Assembly (NCBI GenBank): GCA_033439265.1
Contig: JAVTVX010000019.1
Coordinates: forward strand, 9,803,501 to 9,867,500
From: Dillenia suffruticosa
Taxonomy: Eukaryota; Streptophyta; Magnoliopsida; Dilleniales; Dilleniaceae
Reading direction: 5' to 3'
DNA: 64,000 bases
Below are positions 27,311-39,547 of the stretch, piece by piece. Below the pieces are notes generated by a model. It did not search any database and was not told the origin of the DNA. It saw nothing but the letters and a program-made list of their open reading frames with translations. Both the position numbers and the translations under genes were made by a program. Within the stretch, counting starts at the first letter, position 1. Each line of letters begins with the position of its first letter.

Positions 27311-29575
27311 AGATCGTACCATCGATTCTTTTTTGTTGATTTTCATTTTAACCACCATGTGTTTCCCTTTTTCTAAATCTCAAATATCTTGATAGCACGT
27401 TGGATCTCTACATTTCTTGACAACCGGTAAAAATGAAAAATTAAAAATGGATAACATACTTATTATGTAAAAATGAAATGATCTGTTTATTTTTAAACCA
27501 AACTTGGGATAGCATCTTGAGATGATTGTGATTTTTTAAGCTCAACTTGTTCTTGGGATGGTTCTGATTTTTGGTCAGCTACAATGGTCATTCTTCATTT
27601 ATTTCTTCTCATATTTTAAAACAACTTGAGTAAGAGGTGTAGATGGGTTAGGAAGATTTTGTTGAAAATATTTGGTTGAAAATATTTGATGGGAATAAGA
27701 TTTTGTTTAACTTAAAAATTTTGAGAGCTTTAAGAGGAAAAGAGTTTTTGAAGGGAATGAGAAGTTTTAATATTTTCGGAGGGTTTATAGTATAAATATT
27801 AAGTTTAGATAGTTTACCGCCATTTTAAGAAACAAATTTTCGAAACTTGCCATTTTTCCCGCTTTTGTCACACTTTTACTTTTTGCTTTTTTGATTATTA
27901 TAGTTTTTTTACCTTCTGTTTTTGTTTTACTGATCTTACCTCTATTACTATATAATTACCACTACTACTAGTAAATATTACTACTATATTACTATATTGT
28001 ACTATATTTCTTATTTTATTATTACTACATTGTTACATAATTTCATATAATTATATTATTTAAAATAATAATATTAATTATATCATCATACTTAATTTAT
28101 ATTTTAAATTTTTTATAATTAAGAAATGTGAGTTCGCAACACTAGGTTGTATAATATATGGAGGCAGGTGGGGGTAGAGATGTGCATTGATGTAGATGCA
28201 AATGATATTTAATTACATATTTAATTCATATGTTAATTTATATTATAGATTTTATAATTAAAGAATATGATAATTAAGGAATATGATGAGTCATAATAAT
28301 TTATATAGTGTTGTATTTTTGAAAATTCATTGAATTAATAATATAGTGTTATAATTTGAAATTATAAAACATATGGTATAATTAATTATGTTAATATAAT
28401 TAATTATATAATATTTAATATTATTTAATTATATTAGAATAATTATTGGTGGAAAAGTAAAGAAATTCAAATCCAAAATCCAACATCGAAATGACATGTT
28501 TTGTTAATAACATTTCATTTGCATTTAGCAAGCTCTACAATATTTTTAAATAGGTAGGAATATTATTGAAATTATTTAAATTACTAATAATTTTATTTAA
28601 AATAATAATAATAAAAACTAAGAAAATTATATGAAATATGGGAAAATTAAAGAGACCTTCCCAACTCAACTCAAATCCTATACCATTAAAACATATCTAT
28701 GTACTATACCATTAAATTTATTAACAAGATGCATGAATATTTAAAAGTAATACATAACCAACCAAACCAAATATAACCCCCCTCACTAACATTATTTAAA
28801 ATTAATAATTATTTAAAATTAGTAATACAACATGATTATTTAAATTACTAATTTCACATGTAAGATTATTTAAATCATTAATATTATAATATTTAGTAAT
28901 ATTAATGTTGATAATTAATTAAGTTGTATAACATAGTAATATTATTACACTATTATAATAATATTACTAATTACATTATTGGTAATAATTATAATATTTA
29001 AATTAATATTGATAATCATAATTATAATAAATTTATAAATTTATATTATGAAACTTTGTTATAATTATAATTTGTTATAATTTATAATTGTGTTATATAG
29101 TAATGTTAGATTATATTATTATGACAAAAATTTTTATAAATTTTTTCAACTTTCATTATTCCAATAGTCGACATAAAGTTTAATAATGTGTTTCAAGTGA
29201 CATATCATATATTTATGTTTCAAATGACATCATATGCGCGAAACAAATGTAAATTTTTCCGTGTCAATTTTTATTAGAAAATTTAAACCATTCCGCGTAT
29301 TTTTCATTACAAAGTTTTGTGTGGGATGTCTTATTATTTTTGACTGCCTTTTTTTTAATCGTCCTGTTTTTCAGACTTTACTAATTGTTTTAGTTACACG
29401 ATATAGTGAATACCCCCTCTTTCTTCTTTTCCCATATGTTTCAAATCATTTCATATGGGTTATTTTCCCATTAGCTTGGTAATGTGATTTTTAAGACTTG
29501 TTACAATTATGTTCATACAAATGCAACATATATGTTATTTCCCATGTTGGGTTACGTTTTATATAAATTTTATAT
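27310..29575. other. long AT-rich interval, no gene seen
   Basis: Very AT-rich sequence with short TTATAATTA, AATATTAAT repeats. No domain, terminal repeat or RNA gene is recognised. Confidence 0.5.
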
Positions 29576-30545
29576 AATTATTACCTTACCACTTGTTACT
29601 AGGTGTTGGAGCAATCGTCAAATACATTTGTTACCTTAATACCATTTGTTATTTATTATAGATCACTTGTTACAATATCCTACATGATAGAGAATAAAAT
29701 ACTTATTACCATTTGTTAAAAATCATTTATTACCACTTCTTACCATGCCATATTATACAAATTTTATACACTATTAACTTACCATTTCTTACTAGGTGTT
29801 GGAGCAATCGTCAAATACTATTACTTATTATCATTTGTTATTTGTTATGGATCACTTGTTATCACTTGTTACCATATCCTATACGATAGAGAATAAAAAT
29901 ATTTGTTACCATTTGTTAAAAATCACTTGTTACTGCTTGTTATCATGTCATATTATACAAATTTTATACAATTATTGTCTTACCACTTGTTACTAGGTGT
30001 TGGAGAAATCGTCAAATATACTTGTACATTGTTACTATTTGTTATTTATTATAGATCACTTATTATTACTTATTATCATGTCCTATACGATAGAAAATAA
30101 AAGGACTTGTTACCATTTGTTACCACTTGTTACCATACCATATTATACAAATTTTATATAATTATCGGCTTACCACTTGTTGGAGCAATCATCAAATGCA
30201 CTTGTTACCTTGTTACCATTTATTATTTGTTATAGATCATTAATTATCATTTGTTACCATGTCCTACACGATAGAGAATAAAAGTATTTGTTACCATTTA
30301 TTAAAAATCACTTGTTACCATTTATTCAAAATCACTTATTACCAGGTCATATGATATAAATTTTAAACAATTATTGCCTTACCACTTGTTATCAGGTATT
30401 AGAGCAATCACCAAATGCACTTATTACCTTATTACCATTTGTTATTTGTTATAGTACACGATAGAGAATAAAAGTATTTATTACCACTTGTGATAAATCA
30501 CTTGTTACCACTTGTTATCATGTCATATCACTATACATGACACCA
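29575..30545. repeat. minisatellite, five ~190-210-bp units
   Basis: Successive units begin with an AGGTGTTGGAGCAATCGTCAAA-like segment at about 29601, 29794, 29995, 30178 and 30394. Each contains ATAGATCACTTGTTA, a GATAGAGAATAAAA block and CATATTATACAAATTTTATA. ACTTGTTACC/CATTTGTTA strings recur many times within each unit. It lies downstream (minus sense) of the TNP2/DUF4216 stop. Confidence 0.85.
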
Positions 30546-30628
30546 AAAATGAAAGTAGACTGATTAAAAATATAAAAATAGAGAAGATAAATGTGTAAAG
30601 GAAATTACATTTCATACGTATATACATC

Positions 30629-32174
30629 TCATCCTACTCTATCAACAACATCATCATCATTCATTTCTGTTGATACATTTCCTTCATCTTCATCTACATT
30701 AGTCCGAAGCCACACCTCATTTGAGGGTTTACTTTCTGAATTCATAAGTTGATTCATCACTTCATCACTCATATCAAATTTATCTCTAACTTTCACATGT
30801 TTTACAACAAGCTATCTTTTATGTCTTTCATCAGCCACGTAAAATACTTTCTTTGCTTAGGATACCAACACATAAGAATCATCTAGCAAATTAACACCCG
30901 TATAATTGAGATAGGAGAAATTGACAAGTATTAAAGCAAATCTGTCCTTCTTACATCCTCGTTGTAGGTCGACCCAGTCACACTGAAATATGACAAACGT
31001 ATACATTCATTATAGTTTATTTCAATAATTTGCTGTAATATTCCATAATAATTAACTTTTCCTTAAATGTGTCTTTTATCGCTCGTATTTGCATAACTAA
31101 CATCATCCACCGCTACCACAACTCCTGAATTATGAATTTGAAGACATTTTTCATGATCTTTTATATGGAATTGATATTCATGGATTATATACCCATTGAA
31201 ATTTCTAACCGATGGATCTGGTCCACGAGAATCTATTTAATTTCATCTGTAATCTTTTTGGGGTATTTTGGATATGTAACCTAAAAGAAGATATCATATA
31301 AAAAAATTAATAATATCAAGAAGATTAACCCATTGAAAAGATTAAATATTGATATACTTACACAATGACTAAACTAGCTAGTGAAATCTTTATTGTGAAG
31401 TTTGTCAATTTGAAAAGTGTTTAATTTCTTCTCATGATTTATTCCTCAAACATGTTGCAAATGTTCCCTTCATATAAAATAGTACATATGATATTACAAT
31501 TTAATATTTATAAATAAATATATAAAAATGTATACTTATAGTCTAAAGGAGGCAAGTGAGCTATTATTAAATAGTATATATCTATGGTATTGTTGCAATG
31601 ATTTCACTTCTAGACGAATTCGAGATAATTTTTTGTCTTTTAGTAGATCTATGTGTTCTTATTCTCAAAGGTCTTCCAATAGTTGTTGAAATGGACTCAT
31701 CTTCTCCATATGTAATGTGGATGTCATTATTCTATAATACACGATTAAACATTGTTTTAACCCCATCTAAATATGTTAAACAAAATAGCAAGCACTCATT
31801 TGCTATGTACCCTTTCACGATGGAGTCTTCAGGTTGTGCTCTATTACAAACATAAGATTTTAGTTGAGGCAATTATCTACATGTATACACATTGCAATAA
31901 GTTAACTTAAATAAAATAAGCTTCATTGTTAAATAAGTTATGAAAATAATATAAACCTTTCAACTATATACATCCACTTATATGTGACTGGTCCATCAAT
32001 TCTTGATTCAGTTATCAAGTGCATGATTAAGTGTATCATACTAATAAAAAATGGAGGGAAAATCTTTCCAAGCTTATACATAATTATGGATTTGATACCT
32101 CAAATTGGTCAAGTTCTCAATTTAAAAATGTTACAAATTTTAATGATAACAGAGCTAATATTCTCAGGCAATGA
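30629..32174 (-). pseudogene. TNP2 CACTA transposase, C-terminal part (DUF4218/DUF4216)
   Basis: Minus strand, downstream of the solo LTR. It reads GKIFPPFF.. then IDGPVTYKWMY (about 32080-31980), LKSYVCNRAQPEDSIVKGYI and ECLLFCLTYLDGVKTMFNR (about 31863-31750), the FTS.F linker (about 31385), and the DUF4216 block GPDPSVRNFNGYIIHEYQF, NSGVVVAVDDVSYAN, YYGILQQIIEINY (about 31225-31020). It ends VWLRTNVDEDEGNVSTEMND before a stop at 30629. This is the usual order at the C-terminus of plant CACTA TNP2 proteins. Several in-frame stops (for example at the expected SWFS and ..RHI.GKV positions) make it non-functional, although the text is well preserved. It continues from 34897-36895. Confidence 0.85.
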
Positions 32175-34896
32175 TGTAACACCGAACCGCGGTGTCCGTG
32201 TTTTTGTATTTCGGTTTAAAAATTTAATAACAATATTTCTCACTTTATATATATAGAAAAATTTTTATTTATTTGGAGTGGTTGAATTTTTAGGATTTTT
32301 TTTTCATTTAGTATATTCTCTATAAAAAAAAAAAAACACCACCGTGGAGTGCTGCGTTTTGAGCCAAAACGTAGTACCCCCTGCATTTGGGAAATTAGGG
32401 ATTAAAACCCTAATTCCCCCTTCTTTCTCTCTCTTTCTCTTTCCCTCTCCCCGACCCTTCACCTCCCGCGGCCGCTGCCCTCCTCCGCGGCTGTTTTGCG
32501 CCTCTCCGCCGTGACCCGCCACCACCCAATGGCCTCGTCACCTCTCTCTCTCTCTACCCTTCCCTTCTGTTTCTCTCTCTCTCCATTGTTCACTCTCTCT
32601 CACGATCTCCCTCTCTATTTCCTCCGCCGCGCGCCACCACCGCGAGCGCACCGGCGCAAGAGCACAAGACAGCGTGAGAGCGCACGACATCCCAGAGCAC
32701 TGCGCGCTCTCCCGAGCCCAAGCGCGCCTCAGCCTGCGTGGTCCCTGCACCAGCGCGCCCCAATGTGCCTCTACACGAGCGCTAGCGCACCCCTGCGTGC
32801 CTCTGCACGCTCCTGTACGAGCACTAGCACACCCTTACGTGCCACTGCACGAGCGCCAGCACGCCTCAGCACGAGCGCAAGCGCTCCGGCGCGCGACCCA
32901 CTGTGCGAGTACGCAATCCAGCTCGCAAGTACGAGCCCTAGTCTGTGAGCGCGCCAGCCCGTACGCCCCAGCCGTTAGTGCACAGCCGCGAGCCCACTGC
33001 GGCCTGTTGACCAGCGAGCCCACCAGCGGGCCAGCCCATTAGCCCGCCGGCCTGCCAGCCCATCAGCCCGCCAGCCCGCAGCCCACGAGCCCGTGACGGC
33101 CCATGATAGTCCGTGAGCCTCTGCGAAGGTAAATGACTCAAAGTTTCGATTTTCACACTAGAGTTTCGAATTTTTTTAGTAATTGGACTTAAATTGCTTA
33201 CAATTGTTTCGAATTTGAAAACATTCAGATTTTAGACCAAACCGACGGGCGAACGAAAGCTAGATCCGAGATCCGAGGAACCCTAGATGAGAGAAATGAA
33301 ATCTCTTCAACCTTTGGATAAAGTTTGTCAAATGAAGTAGTATTGGTTGGGAAGGAAAAAAAATTTGAAGATCCATTACTAGGCCCTTATTTGATACCGA
33401 ATTGTAATGATTAATTAGGAAAATCTCATTGGAGACTCGAGCGGTCAGATTTGAATTGGCTTTTAAAATAAGGAGTGATCACCCATATACAGTGAGTGAG
33501 ATTTATTTCAATACTTTTGTTTAATATGTAAACCCTGTTTTACAACATTTTGATGAATGAGTATGATTTGTCGTATATTTGAAATGTTTTGACTGGTTTT
33601 AAAATTGATTTTTGTGAACCGATGGAGTGTCCAAAAACTGTGTTGAATTATGAAATTATGCATCTATGTGGTTGAAATATATAATGTGTCATTTTATACT
33701 CTATGTTGCATTGGTTTATGAGCCTGATTTCGGCACATTTTGATATGATATTGATTTTGACCTTGAGAGCTTTGATATGTATTGTTCTGTAGCTACAAAG
33801 GACATTGTGAGAGACGCTTGGGTGGCGTCCGGATATGCCTAGGCCTGGGGTGTCCCACGAGTTGTCATGATATTGATTAATGACACGGTACTAGCCAGGT
33901 TGAACCCGAAAGGGGGAGGATTTGGATACTCTCTCCAAGTCTAGCACCTGGACGAGATTCGTCGCCAACGCCGGGGTAGAGAACACTTTAAATAAACTTG
34001 TATATAATACCTCTGGTGCGCCTGTCATAGGTCACGGTAGACCTCTTCCAGGACATTTTCGGTTGGCAGCTCTATGATTTTTAGTGACAGTGCTTTTGAT
34101 GCATATTTGACTTGAAAATGCGTGCTAATGATATATTGTTGAAATGAAAAGTATGATAATTTTAAATATGATTCGTATACTTATGCTTTGATACTCCAGT
34201 TTCACACTTCATATTTGACTATTGCATTGACCCACTCACTCACTGAGTATTCTTCCTCGAGTGCTCACCCCTCACTTCCCTTCTTGTTTCAGGGATAGTA
34301 TTTGGCAAGGAGCGTTGCTTTTAGGACGCTCAGTATCATTGAGAGATTTGGTCTGGACTTGAGGAGTCGTATATTTCTGTCATAATTTCGTAAGTTAGCA
34401 ATTGTATTGGTGATATATATGTATTCTGAGGTCGAAAGACGACCATTGTATAATTCTGGGATGACTATATAAATATGGACATGTCATTGTATAACATTGC
34501 ATTGAGGCATTTCTGGTTCATTGTGTAAGTACTTGGGAATGTGTCATATCTTAGAAGTGTACTCTAGGATCACTCGGTGCCTCCTCTAAATCACAGGAAG
34601 GGCGACTGGCGGCTGTCTATGCCTTTGACGGGGGCATAATAGTAGAGGTCTGTGGTTAGATTGTTGGAAATTTTTATAAATTTGCGTTATCTGAATGTTG
34701 GCTGTGAGATTGTTTGATTTTGGAGAAGTCGGGATGACCATTTGATTATATTACAGGATGGATGTGATTTATACAGGATAAATTGTACTTGAAAAACCTT
34801 CAAAATATGGGGAGATTTTACCCGATTTTCTGTAAAAATACAGCTGGTATTCAAGATAACAGGCGGCTGTTCACGATCCCGGTTCGGGGCATGACA
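32175..34896 (+). mobile_element. solo Ty3/gypsy LTR with target duplication AATGA
   Basis: Starts TGTAACACCGAACC and ends GGTTCGGGGCATGACA, with near-inverse ends (GGTTCGG/CCGAACC). The 5 bases before it (32170-32174) and after it (34897-34901) are both AATGA. No internal retrotransposon sequence is present, so it is a solo LTR of 2722 bp formed by recombination after insertion into the TNP2 gene. It contains an inverted repeat at 32346-32380, an AAACCCTAA-type telo box near 32406, a CT-rich then GC-rich leader (32430-33128), a putative intron and a hairpin at 34244-34267. Confidence 0.93.
33129..34292 (+). other. putative intron inside the solo LTR
   Basis: Donor GCGAAG|GTAAAT directly follows the GC-rich leader. 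The acceptor is CCCTTCTTGTTTCAG|GGATAG. A TGAGTATTC..GAGTGCTCA stem-loop ends 25 bases before the AG. Position and signals match those in the other three LTRs. Confidence 0.5.
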
Positions 34897-36895
34897 AATG
34901 ATGCATGAATTGCTTTAGGAATAAACTCTTGCATTAAAATATGATAGTCATAACTCTTTAGACCTACTAACTTCCACTACTTCAATTGAACACATCTGGA
35001 GATGTTAGTAGAGCACTCGTCAGAAAGTTCTAAATCCTTCAAAACCTTAAGAAATGCATCTTTCTCTTGCTAGATCATTTGATAACATGCTTTAGGCAAA
35101 AATATATTTGTAGAATTTGATCTACATACATGTAGATCATTTCTTATTCCTATATCTTCAAAATCAAGTATAGTCTTATAATTGTCCTTAGACTTTTTTC
35201 TTATCCCAGAATTGTACCAACAATTGCATCAAAACAAATTTTTTCCGTATGTATCATGTCAATATTATGTCTACTTTAAACATTTTCCCAATATGGAAAA
35301 TGAAACAAAATGCTCTTTTTTTTTTCAATCCATGCATATCATTAGGATTTGTTAAGTCAATCTAATCTAATTCTTACAATACATTAGCTCCAACCATTGT
35401 TTAGGAGTAACTCTGAATTTCTCTGTCCCATCAAAAGAATATTTATCATATCTAAATGGATGAGTTGACTCCAACCATATTCGATATCCCATATAACAAT
35501 ACTTCCGGCCATGACATAACCACTGAGATCATATATCATATCCACATATGGGACATGCAAATCTACCTTTAGTACTCTATCCAGATAAATTAGCATATAC
35601 AGGGAAGTCAATAATGGTCCATAAGAGTACTGTATGCATTTTAAATCTTTCACCAACTGATGAATCATAAGTATTTACTCATTTATTTCATAATTTTTTC
35701 TATTCTTCCACCAATGGTTGTATGTACACATCTATGTTATCACCAAGACTTCTAGAATCAGGAATAAGTAATATGAGTATAAAATTTGTAAACTTCATGC
35801 ACAACCAAGGAGGGAGATTATATAGTATCATGAGCACTGACCAAATGCTATGTGTAACATTCGTTGTTTTAAATGGATTAAAACCATCTACTGCTAGTCC
35901 TGATTGAATATATCTCGAATCAGAAGAGAAGTTAGGGAATAAGTTATCAAACTCTTTTCATGCAGGAGAAGTTGCTAGGTGTCTTAGGAGTCCATCTTTT
36001 GTTCTCTTATCATGATGTTATCTCATCAAAGAAGTAGTTTTACCACATGAAAATAGTCTTTGAATCTAAGAATCAAAGGAAATCATCTCAATATTTTGAC
36101 AGGTTTTTTTTTTTTTTTGACATCTTGATCTCTTTGATCTTTATCTCCATTTGGTTTCCATCTAGAAACATCACACACATAACATGCATCATCTTTAGCT
36201 CTATGTTTCCAGTAAAACATATAATCATTAGAACAAGTATGTATTTTCTCATATCTCAACCCTAAAACTGAAATAATTTTTTTTTTACTTCATGGCAACT
36301 ATTTGGCAATATGTTTTCATGAGCCAACAATTCTCCTAAAAACCCTAGGAGTAACGAAAAAAATTTATTGGTCCACCCACATAAACACTTTAAATAATAT
36401 AAGTGAACAATAGTTGTAAGCATAGTATATTTGGATTTTTGATATACCAGTTTTTTGGCTTTCTCAAGTAATTCAACAAACTTATTTAAAGTTGAAGTGA
36501 AAGTTGATGCATCCATCTTAGATGGATGAGAAGTTTGTATGGATGGTAAATGTGTGAATAAATCATTTAACATCCCAAACATATCATGGTAAAAAAAAAA
36601 GATTATCATCTAGATTGGATACGGATGTATGAGATGTATGAGATTTAGATTTTTCATTACTCTCTCCATGATATATCCGGTTATCATAACCACGTTGAAA
36701 CTCAGAACGTAACAAGTGATTGAAGACCGTGTGTGTAGGAAATTTCAAAGTGTTGAAACATTTGACACAAGAATATGATATCTTGCCATCGATCGATTGA
36801 ATATTTGCACATGCAAATTTAAGAAATACATTAACTCTACTAATATATTTATCACTTGCTCTTGATTTACAATACATTTATGTCTTGTCCATCAT
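34897..36895 (-). pseudogene. TNP2 CACTA transposase, N-terminal part
   Basis: Minus strand. It starts MMDKT.MYCKSRASDKYI near 36891, the Transpos_assoc domain (usually MDKSWM..RAS), with CANI..DGKISYSCVKC and RGYDNRIYHGE. Near 35560-35390 the TNP2 core reads GRFACPICGYD, HGRKYCYMGYRIWLESTHPF and YDKYSFDGTEKFRVTP. Near 35320-35150 it reads SILFHFPYWENV and HNIDMIHTEKICFDAIVGTI, the signature before the catalytic region. Further TNP2 sequence runs to the LTR junction at 34897 and resumes at 32174. The segment between 36260 and 35670 is poorly conserved. Frameshifts and stops throughout. TNP2 (TNPD) is the CACTA endonuclease. Confidence 0.85.
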
Positions 36896-37380
36896 AGAAT
36901 TGCAAAAACCAACAACCAACGGTGAGAGAATTTTAGAATGAAATAAACCTAAAGCATAGAATAAAAAAATAAATAGGGGAAGATATTTTTGGTGCCAAAT
37001 TGATTAAGTTGGCACTCTAAATCTAAATAAAGAAGTGAACAAATACTTATTGGTGCCAAACTTTTTTGCACCAATTTTCTTGGCGCCAAGAAATGGCATA
37101 AGATGAGGACGAAGAGAGGATGAAGAAGCGGTATGTTTTTTAATTAACATAAAATATACGAGGTGTGTTTGTGTTTTTTTAATTAATATAAAATTATATA
37201 CTCATAATAAAAATATATATATATATGACACACTATATGATATAAATTAATAATTTAATATAAATACAAATTTTATATAATAAAATTAGTAAAATAATTT
37301 AATAATTTCATATCATTATATTATTTAAATTATTAATATTATTATTTTGTTATTTAAATTAATAATAATATTATTTTAAA
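36896..37380. other. AT-rich interval upstream of TNP2
   Basis: Probable 5' leader or promoter side of the minus-strand TNP2 gene; a GGTGCCAA string recurs near 36990, 37050 and 37080. No gene is seen. Confidence 0.35.
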
Positions 37381-37382
37381 TT

Positions 37383-37700
37383 ACGGGCGGGCCCACAATG
37401 CATGTACCGTGCCTGCATGCACAGGCATGTGCAGGCATCCCTGCGCTTGCAGCAGGTGTCCCTACGCTTGTAGCATGCGTGGGGCCCCGCATGGCCTTTC
37501 TCCTCGCATGTGCGTGTGTGCGCTTGCCCTCGCGGTTGAGCCACGCGGGCATGCGCGGTTGTGCCATGCGGGCATGTGCGGTTGTGCCGTGCAGGCATCT
37601 GCGGCCACCTGCGCATGTGCTTGCCATGTGCTTGCCTGCGCGGTTGAGTTGTACGACCATGCGCGGTTACGCCGCGCAGGCATCTACGGGCGCCCAGATG
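37383..37700. repeat. GC-rich block with recurring GCGGGCATGYGCGGTTGTGCC
   Basis: GC-rich island of about 320 bp in AT-rich DNA. The unit GCGGGCATGTGCGGTTGTGCC or close variants recurs four or five times at 20-50-base spacing. The open frames on both strands are low-complexity. A related block is at 46805-46985. Confidence 0.65.
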
Positions 37701-37734
37701 GAAAAAATTTGCATTCCAAATGGAAAAAATTGAA

Positions 37735-37860
37735 ATTTTTTTTTTTTACGTCATTCAATCATTCATACATTAATACATATTCATACATTCATACATATTC
37801 ATATTCGTACATATTCACTCATATATATTCGTACATATTCGCGCATATGAGTGAATTAAA
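37735..37860. repeat. CATACATATT-type microsatellite
   Basis: Imperfect repeats of ATTCATACAT/ATTCGTACATATTC following a T run; no other content. Confidence 0.7.
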
Positions 37861-37929
37861 AAAAAACAAATGAAAAAATATAGAATTATAATTAAATACA
37901 AATGAAGAAAAGTGGAAATTATGGAAATT

Positions 37930-38824
37930 GAACTTTGGGCCTAAATCTTTTGGCTTGACAAGACGAGGATCCACTTGCAGCAGCAGAAGAAGAGGATCCA
38001 CTTGCAGCAACAGGTGAATAGAATGGTGCTGGAGTAGCAGTAGGAGAAGATGGAGCTGCAGGTGCAAATGTAGATGAGCTTCCTCTAATAATATCATGAA
38101 TATTAAAAGGATTATCATCCCCAGGAGAAAATAAAGTTGTTGGAGGAGAACCAAATGGTCCATGACAAATGGGTATGCAGAGGTTTGCATGGAGCTCGAA
38201 TGAGGAGGATGAGGTGCTGAAGAGGAAGAAAGTATAGGTCCGGAAGGTCTTGTTACTTGTAGAGAATCTCTTATACACATAATAAAATTGGTATTTATCC
38301 TTACATCACCGTCATATTCATCAACTCTAATAAAATTAGTCTATGTTGTTGCTCAATTTGTTGCTAGAATTGGTCATTTTGTTGCTTGAATTGACCAAAA
38401 CTCTCTTTTATTGTACCCACTTCCCTTTGAACTTCTGCCATTTCTCTCCGAAATTCTCCTATTTTCCTACAAATTTCACCAATTTGTCACTAACAACATC
38501 CATAAACCTTATTTTCATACTGTTAATACATTCAAATAGTTCAGTTCATCTAACATTCTCAGTTTCATTCGAAGTTTCCTCATTCACTTGTGGCTCTGCT
38601 TCTGCTTTTGCCTGTATTTTGTTTTTGCGTGTGTTGTTACTTGCTTATATTCTCCATCTCTTTTTTTAACATTAATCTAAACACCATCTCGAAAAATCCA
38701 AAAAACTTTATGTAACGTTTTATCATTTATACAATTTGTAATATTTAATTGAAGATGGTTTTTCTTCCTTAAATTTATTCATTGACTTTTTAAAATTTCA
38801 GTAACCATACTACAATATGCCAAA
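37930..38824 (-). pseudogene. C-terminal part of the PF20167-like gene: coiled coil and Ser/Pro-rich tail
   Basis: Continues the gene at 38825-39547 after its stop, in other frames. Around 38460-38350 the minus strand reads RKIGEFRREMAEVQREVGTI then KESFGQFKQQNDQF.QQIEQQ, a clear coiled-coil Gln/Glu-rich stretch of the kind that follows PF20167 domains in plant transposon proteins. It then leads into TNFIRVDEYDGDVR and a Ser/Pro/Ala-rich end (38270-37935). One TAG interrupts the coiled coil. Whether an intron removes the stops between 38824 and 38640 is not clear. Confidence 0.5.
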
Positions 38825-39547
38825 TTATTTGAAGAATCTTTTGTGTTTATCAAAAAGTGAGGAACCAGAAAATACAAACCTGGATTTTTTTCTTTCTATA
38901 ATCCACCCCATTAACCAAAAATCATTACGAGTAATAGACGAATAATTTTTTGCGCAGGGCTTAATAACATGTATTACTAAAATGTGAAGAATTCTTGCAT
39001 ATAAATTTAAATATATGACATTTGTACTAAAACTCCCTAAACTATTATCATCAAAAACTATTTGAGCATCCATTAGTATGTCAGTTTCCAAATACGGCAC
39101 ACATTCTTTATACTCAACCCATTGAATATCACCCTCATTGTAGATCATTCTCGAATTCACTTCTATTTTTTGATCATAAAAATAAGTTTCAAAAGCATAT
39201 GAACTAATTTTACCATCAATAACAATATCATGCTGACCATGAATTTCTTCTATAATATTATAAAAAACTCTCACTGCATTCTTATAAATCTTTTTACTTG
39301 GATTAATAATCCAGAAAGGACAGATGTGTTTTATAAAACTTACATGCGTAAAATCTATATTATTCAAAAAATTCCAATTTATTAAACGATTATGAGTAAT
39401 GTTTTTATGAGAAAATACCTTCTGAAATACTTTGCTTATTCTCAAATAAGGAAAGTCTTTCCTGTTGCATTTTTCTGCTTCAATCTTAATTTTTTTCCGT
39501 TTTCGAGAATACGTCATTTCTAAGATTTGAGAGAATGAAACTAACAA
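38825..39547 (-). CDS. PF20167-like putative plant transposon protein, N-terminal 240 residues open
   Basis: This is the longest uninterrupted frame in the CACTA-like region (240 codons), on the minus strand. It opens with a basic SRKRKKIKIEAEK, which could be a nuclear localisation signal. The pattern WNFLNNIDFTHVSF ... AVRVFYNIIEEIHGQ ... VIDGKISSYAFETYF ... NLYARILHILVIHVIKP ... SITRNDFWLMGWIIERKK resembles the 'putative plant transposon protein' domain (PF20167), whose usual form has VREFY, a RG.EI box, ARILH and an HI..P..G/N..S.VT..D.FL..C block. The biochemical role of that family is unknown. The frame stops before the coiled-coil part at 38824-38340. The start is the first in-frame Met; MTYSRKRKK, eleven codons in, is an alternative. 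Assignment is by eye and needs a profile search. Confidence 0.6.
   Translation of the reverse strand: MLVSFSQILEMTYSRKRKKIKIEAEKCNRKDFPYLRISKVFQKVFSHKNITHNRLINWNFLNNIDFTHVSFIKHICPFWIINPSKKIYKNAVRVFYNIIEEIHGQHDIVIDGKISSYAFETYFYDQKIEVNSRMIYNEGDIQWVEYKECVPYLETDILMDAQIVFDDNSLGSFSTNVIYLNLYARILHILVIHVIKPCAKNYSSITRNDFWLMGWIIERKKSRFVFSGSSLFDKHKRFFK

Noticed and set aside
29575..30545. CRISPR-like array
   Set aside because: Units are about 200 bases with no constant short repeat plus unique spacer pattern, and the sequence is a plant nuclear genome; it is a minisatellite.
32496..33156. 150-codon and 122-codon open frames in the solo LTR leader
   Set aside because: Low-complexity Ala/Arg/Ser translation of GC-rich repeats. 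Frames of this kind also exist in the other LTR leaders but without conserved sequence, so upstream ORFs in leader RNA are possible but not supported as genes.
38262..38282. TCTCTTATACACAT, 14 bases identical to part of the Tn5/Nextera mosaic end
   Set aside because: The flanking bases do not continue the 19-base mosaic end, and a minus-strand frame reads through it without a break (DGDVRINTNF into ..RDSLQVTRPSG), so an adapter remnant is unlikely. Raw-read inspection would settle it.
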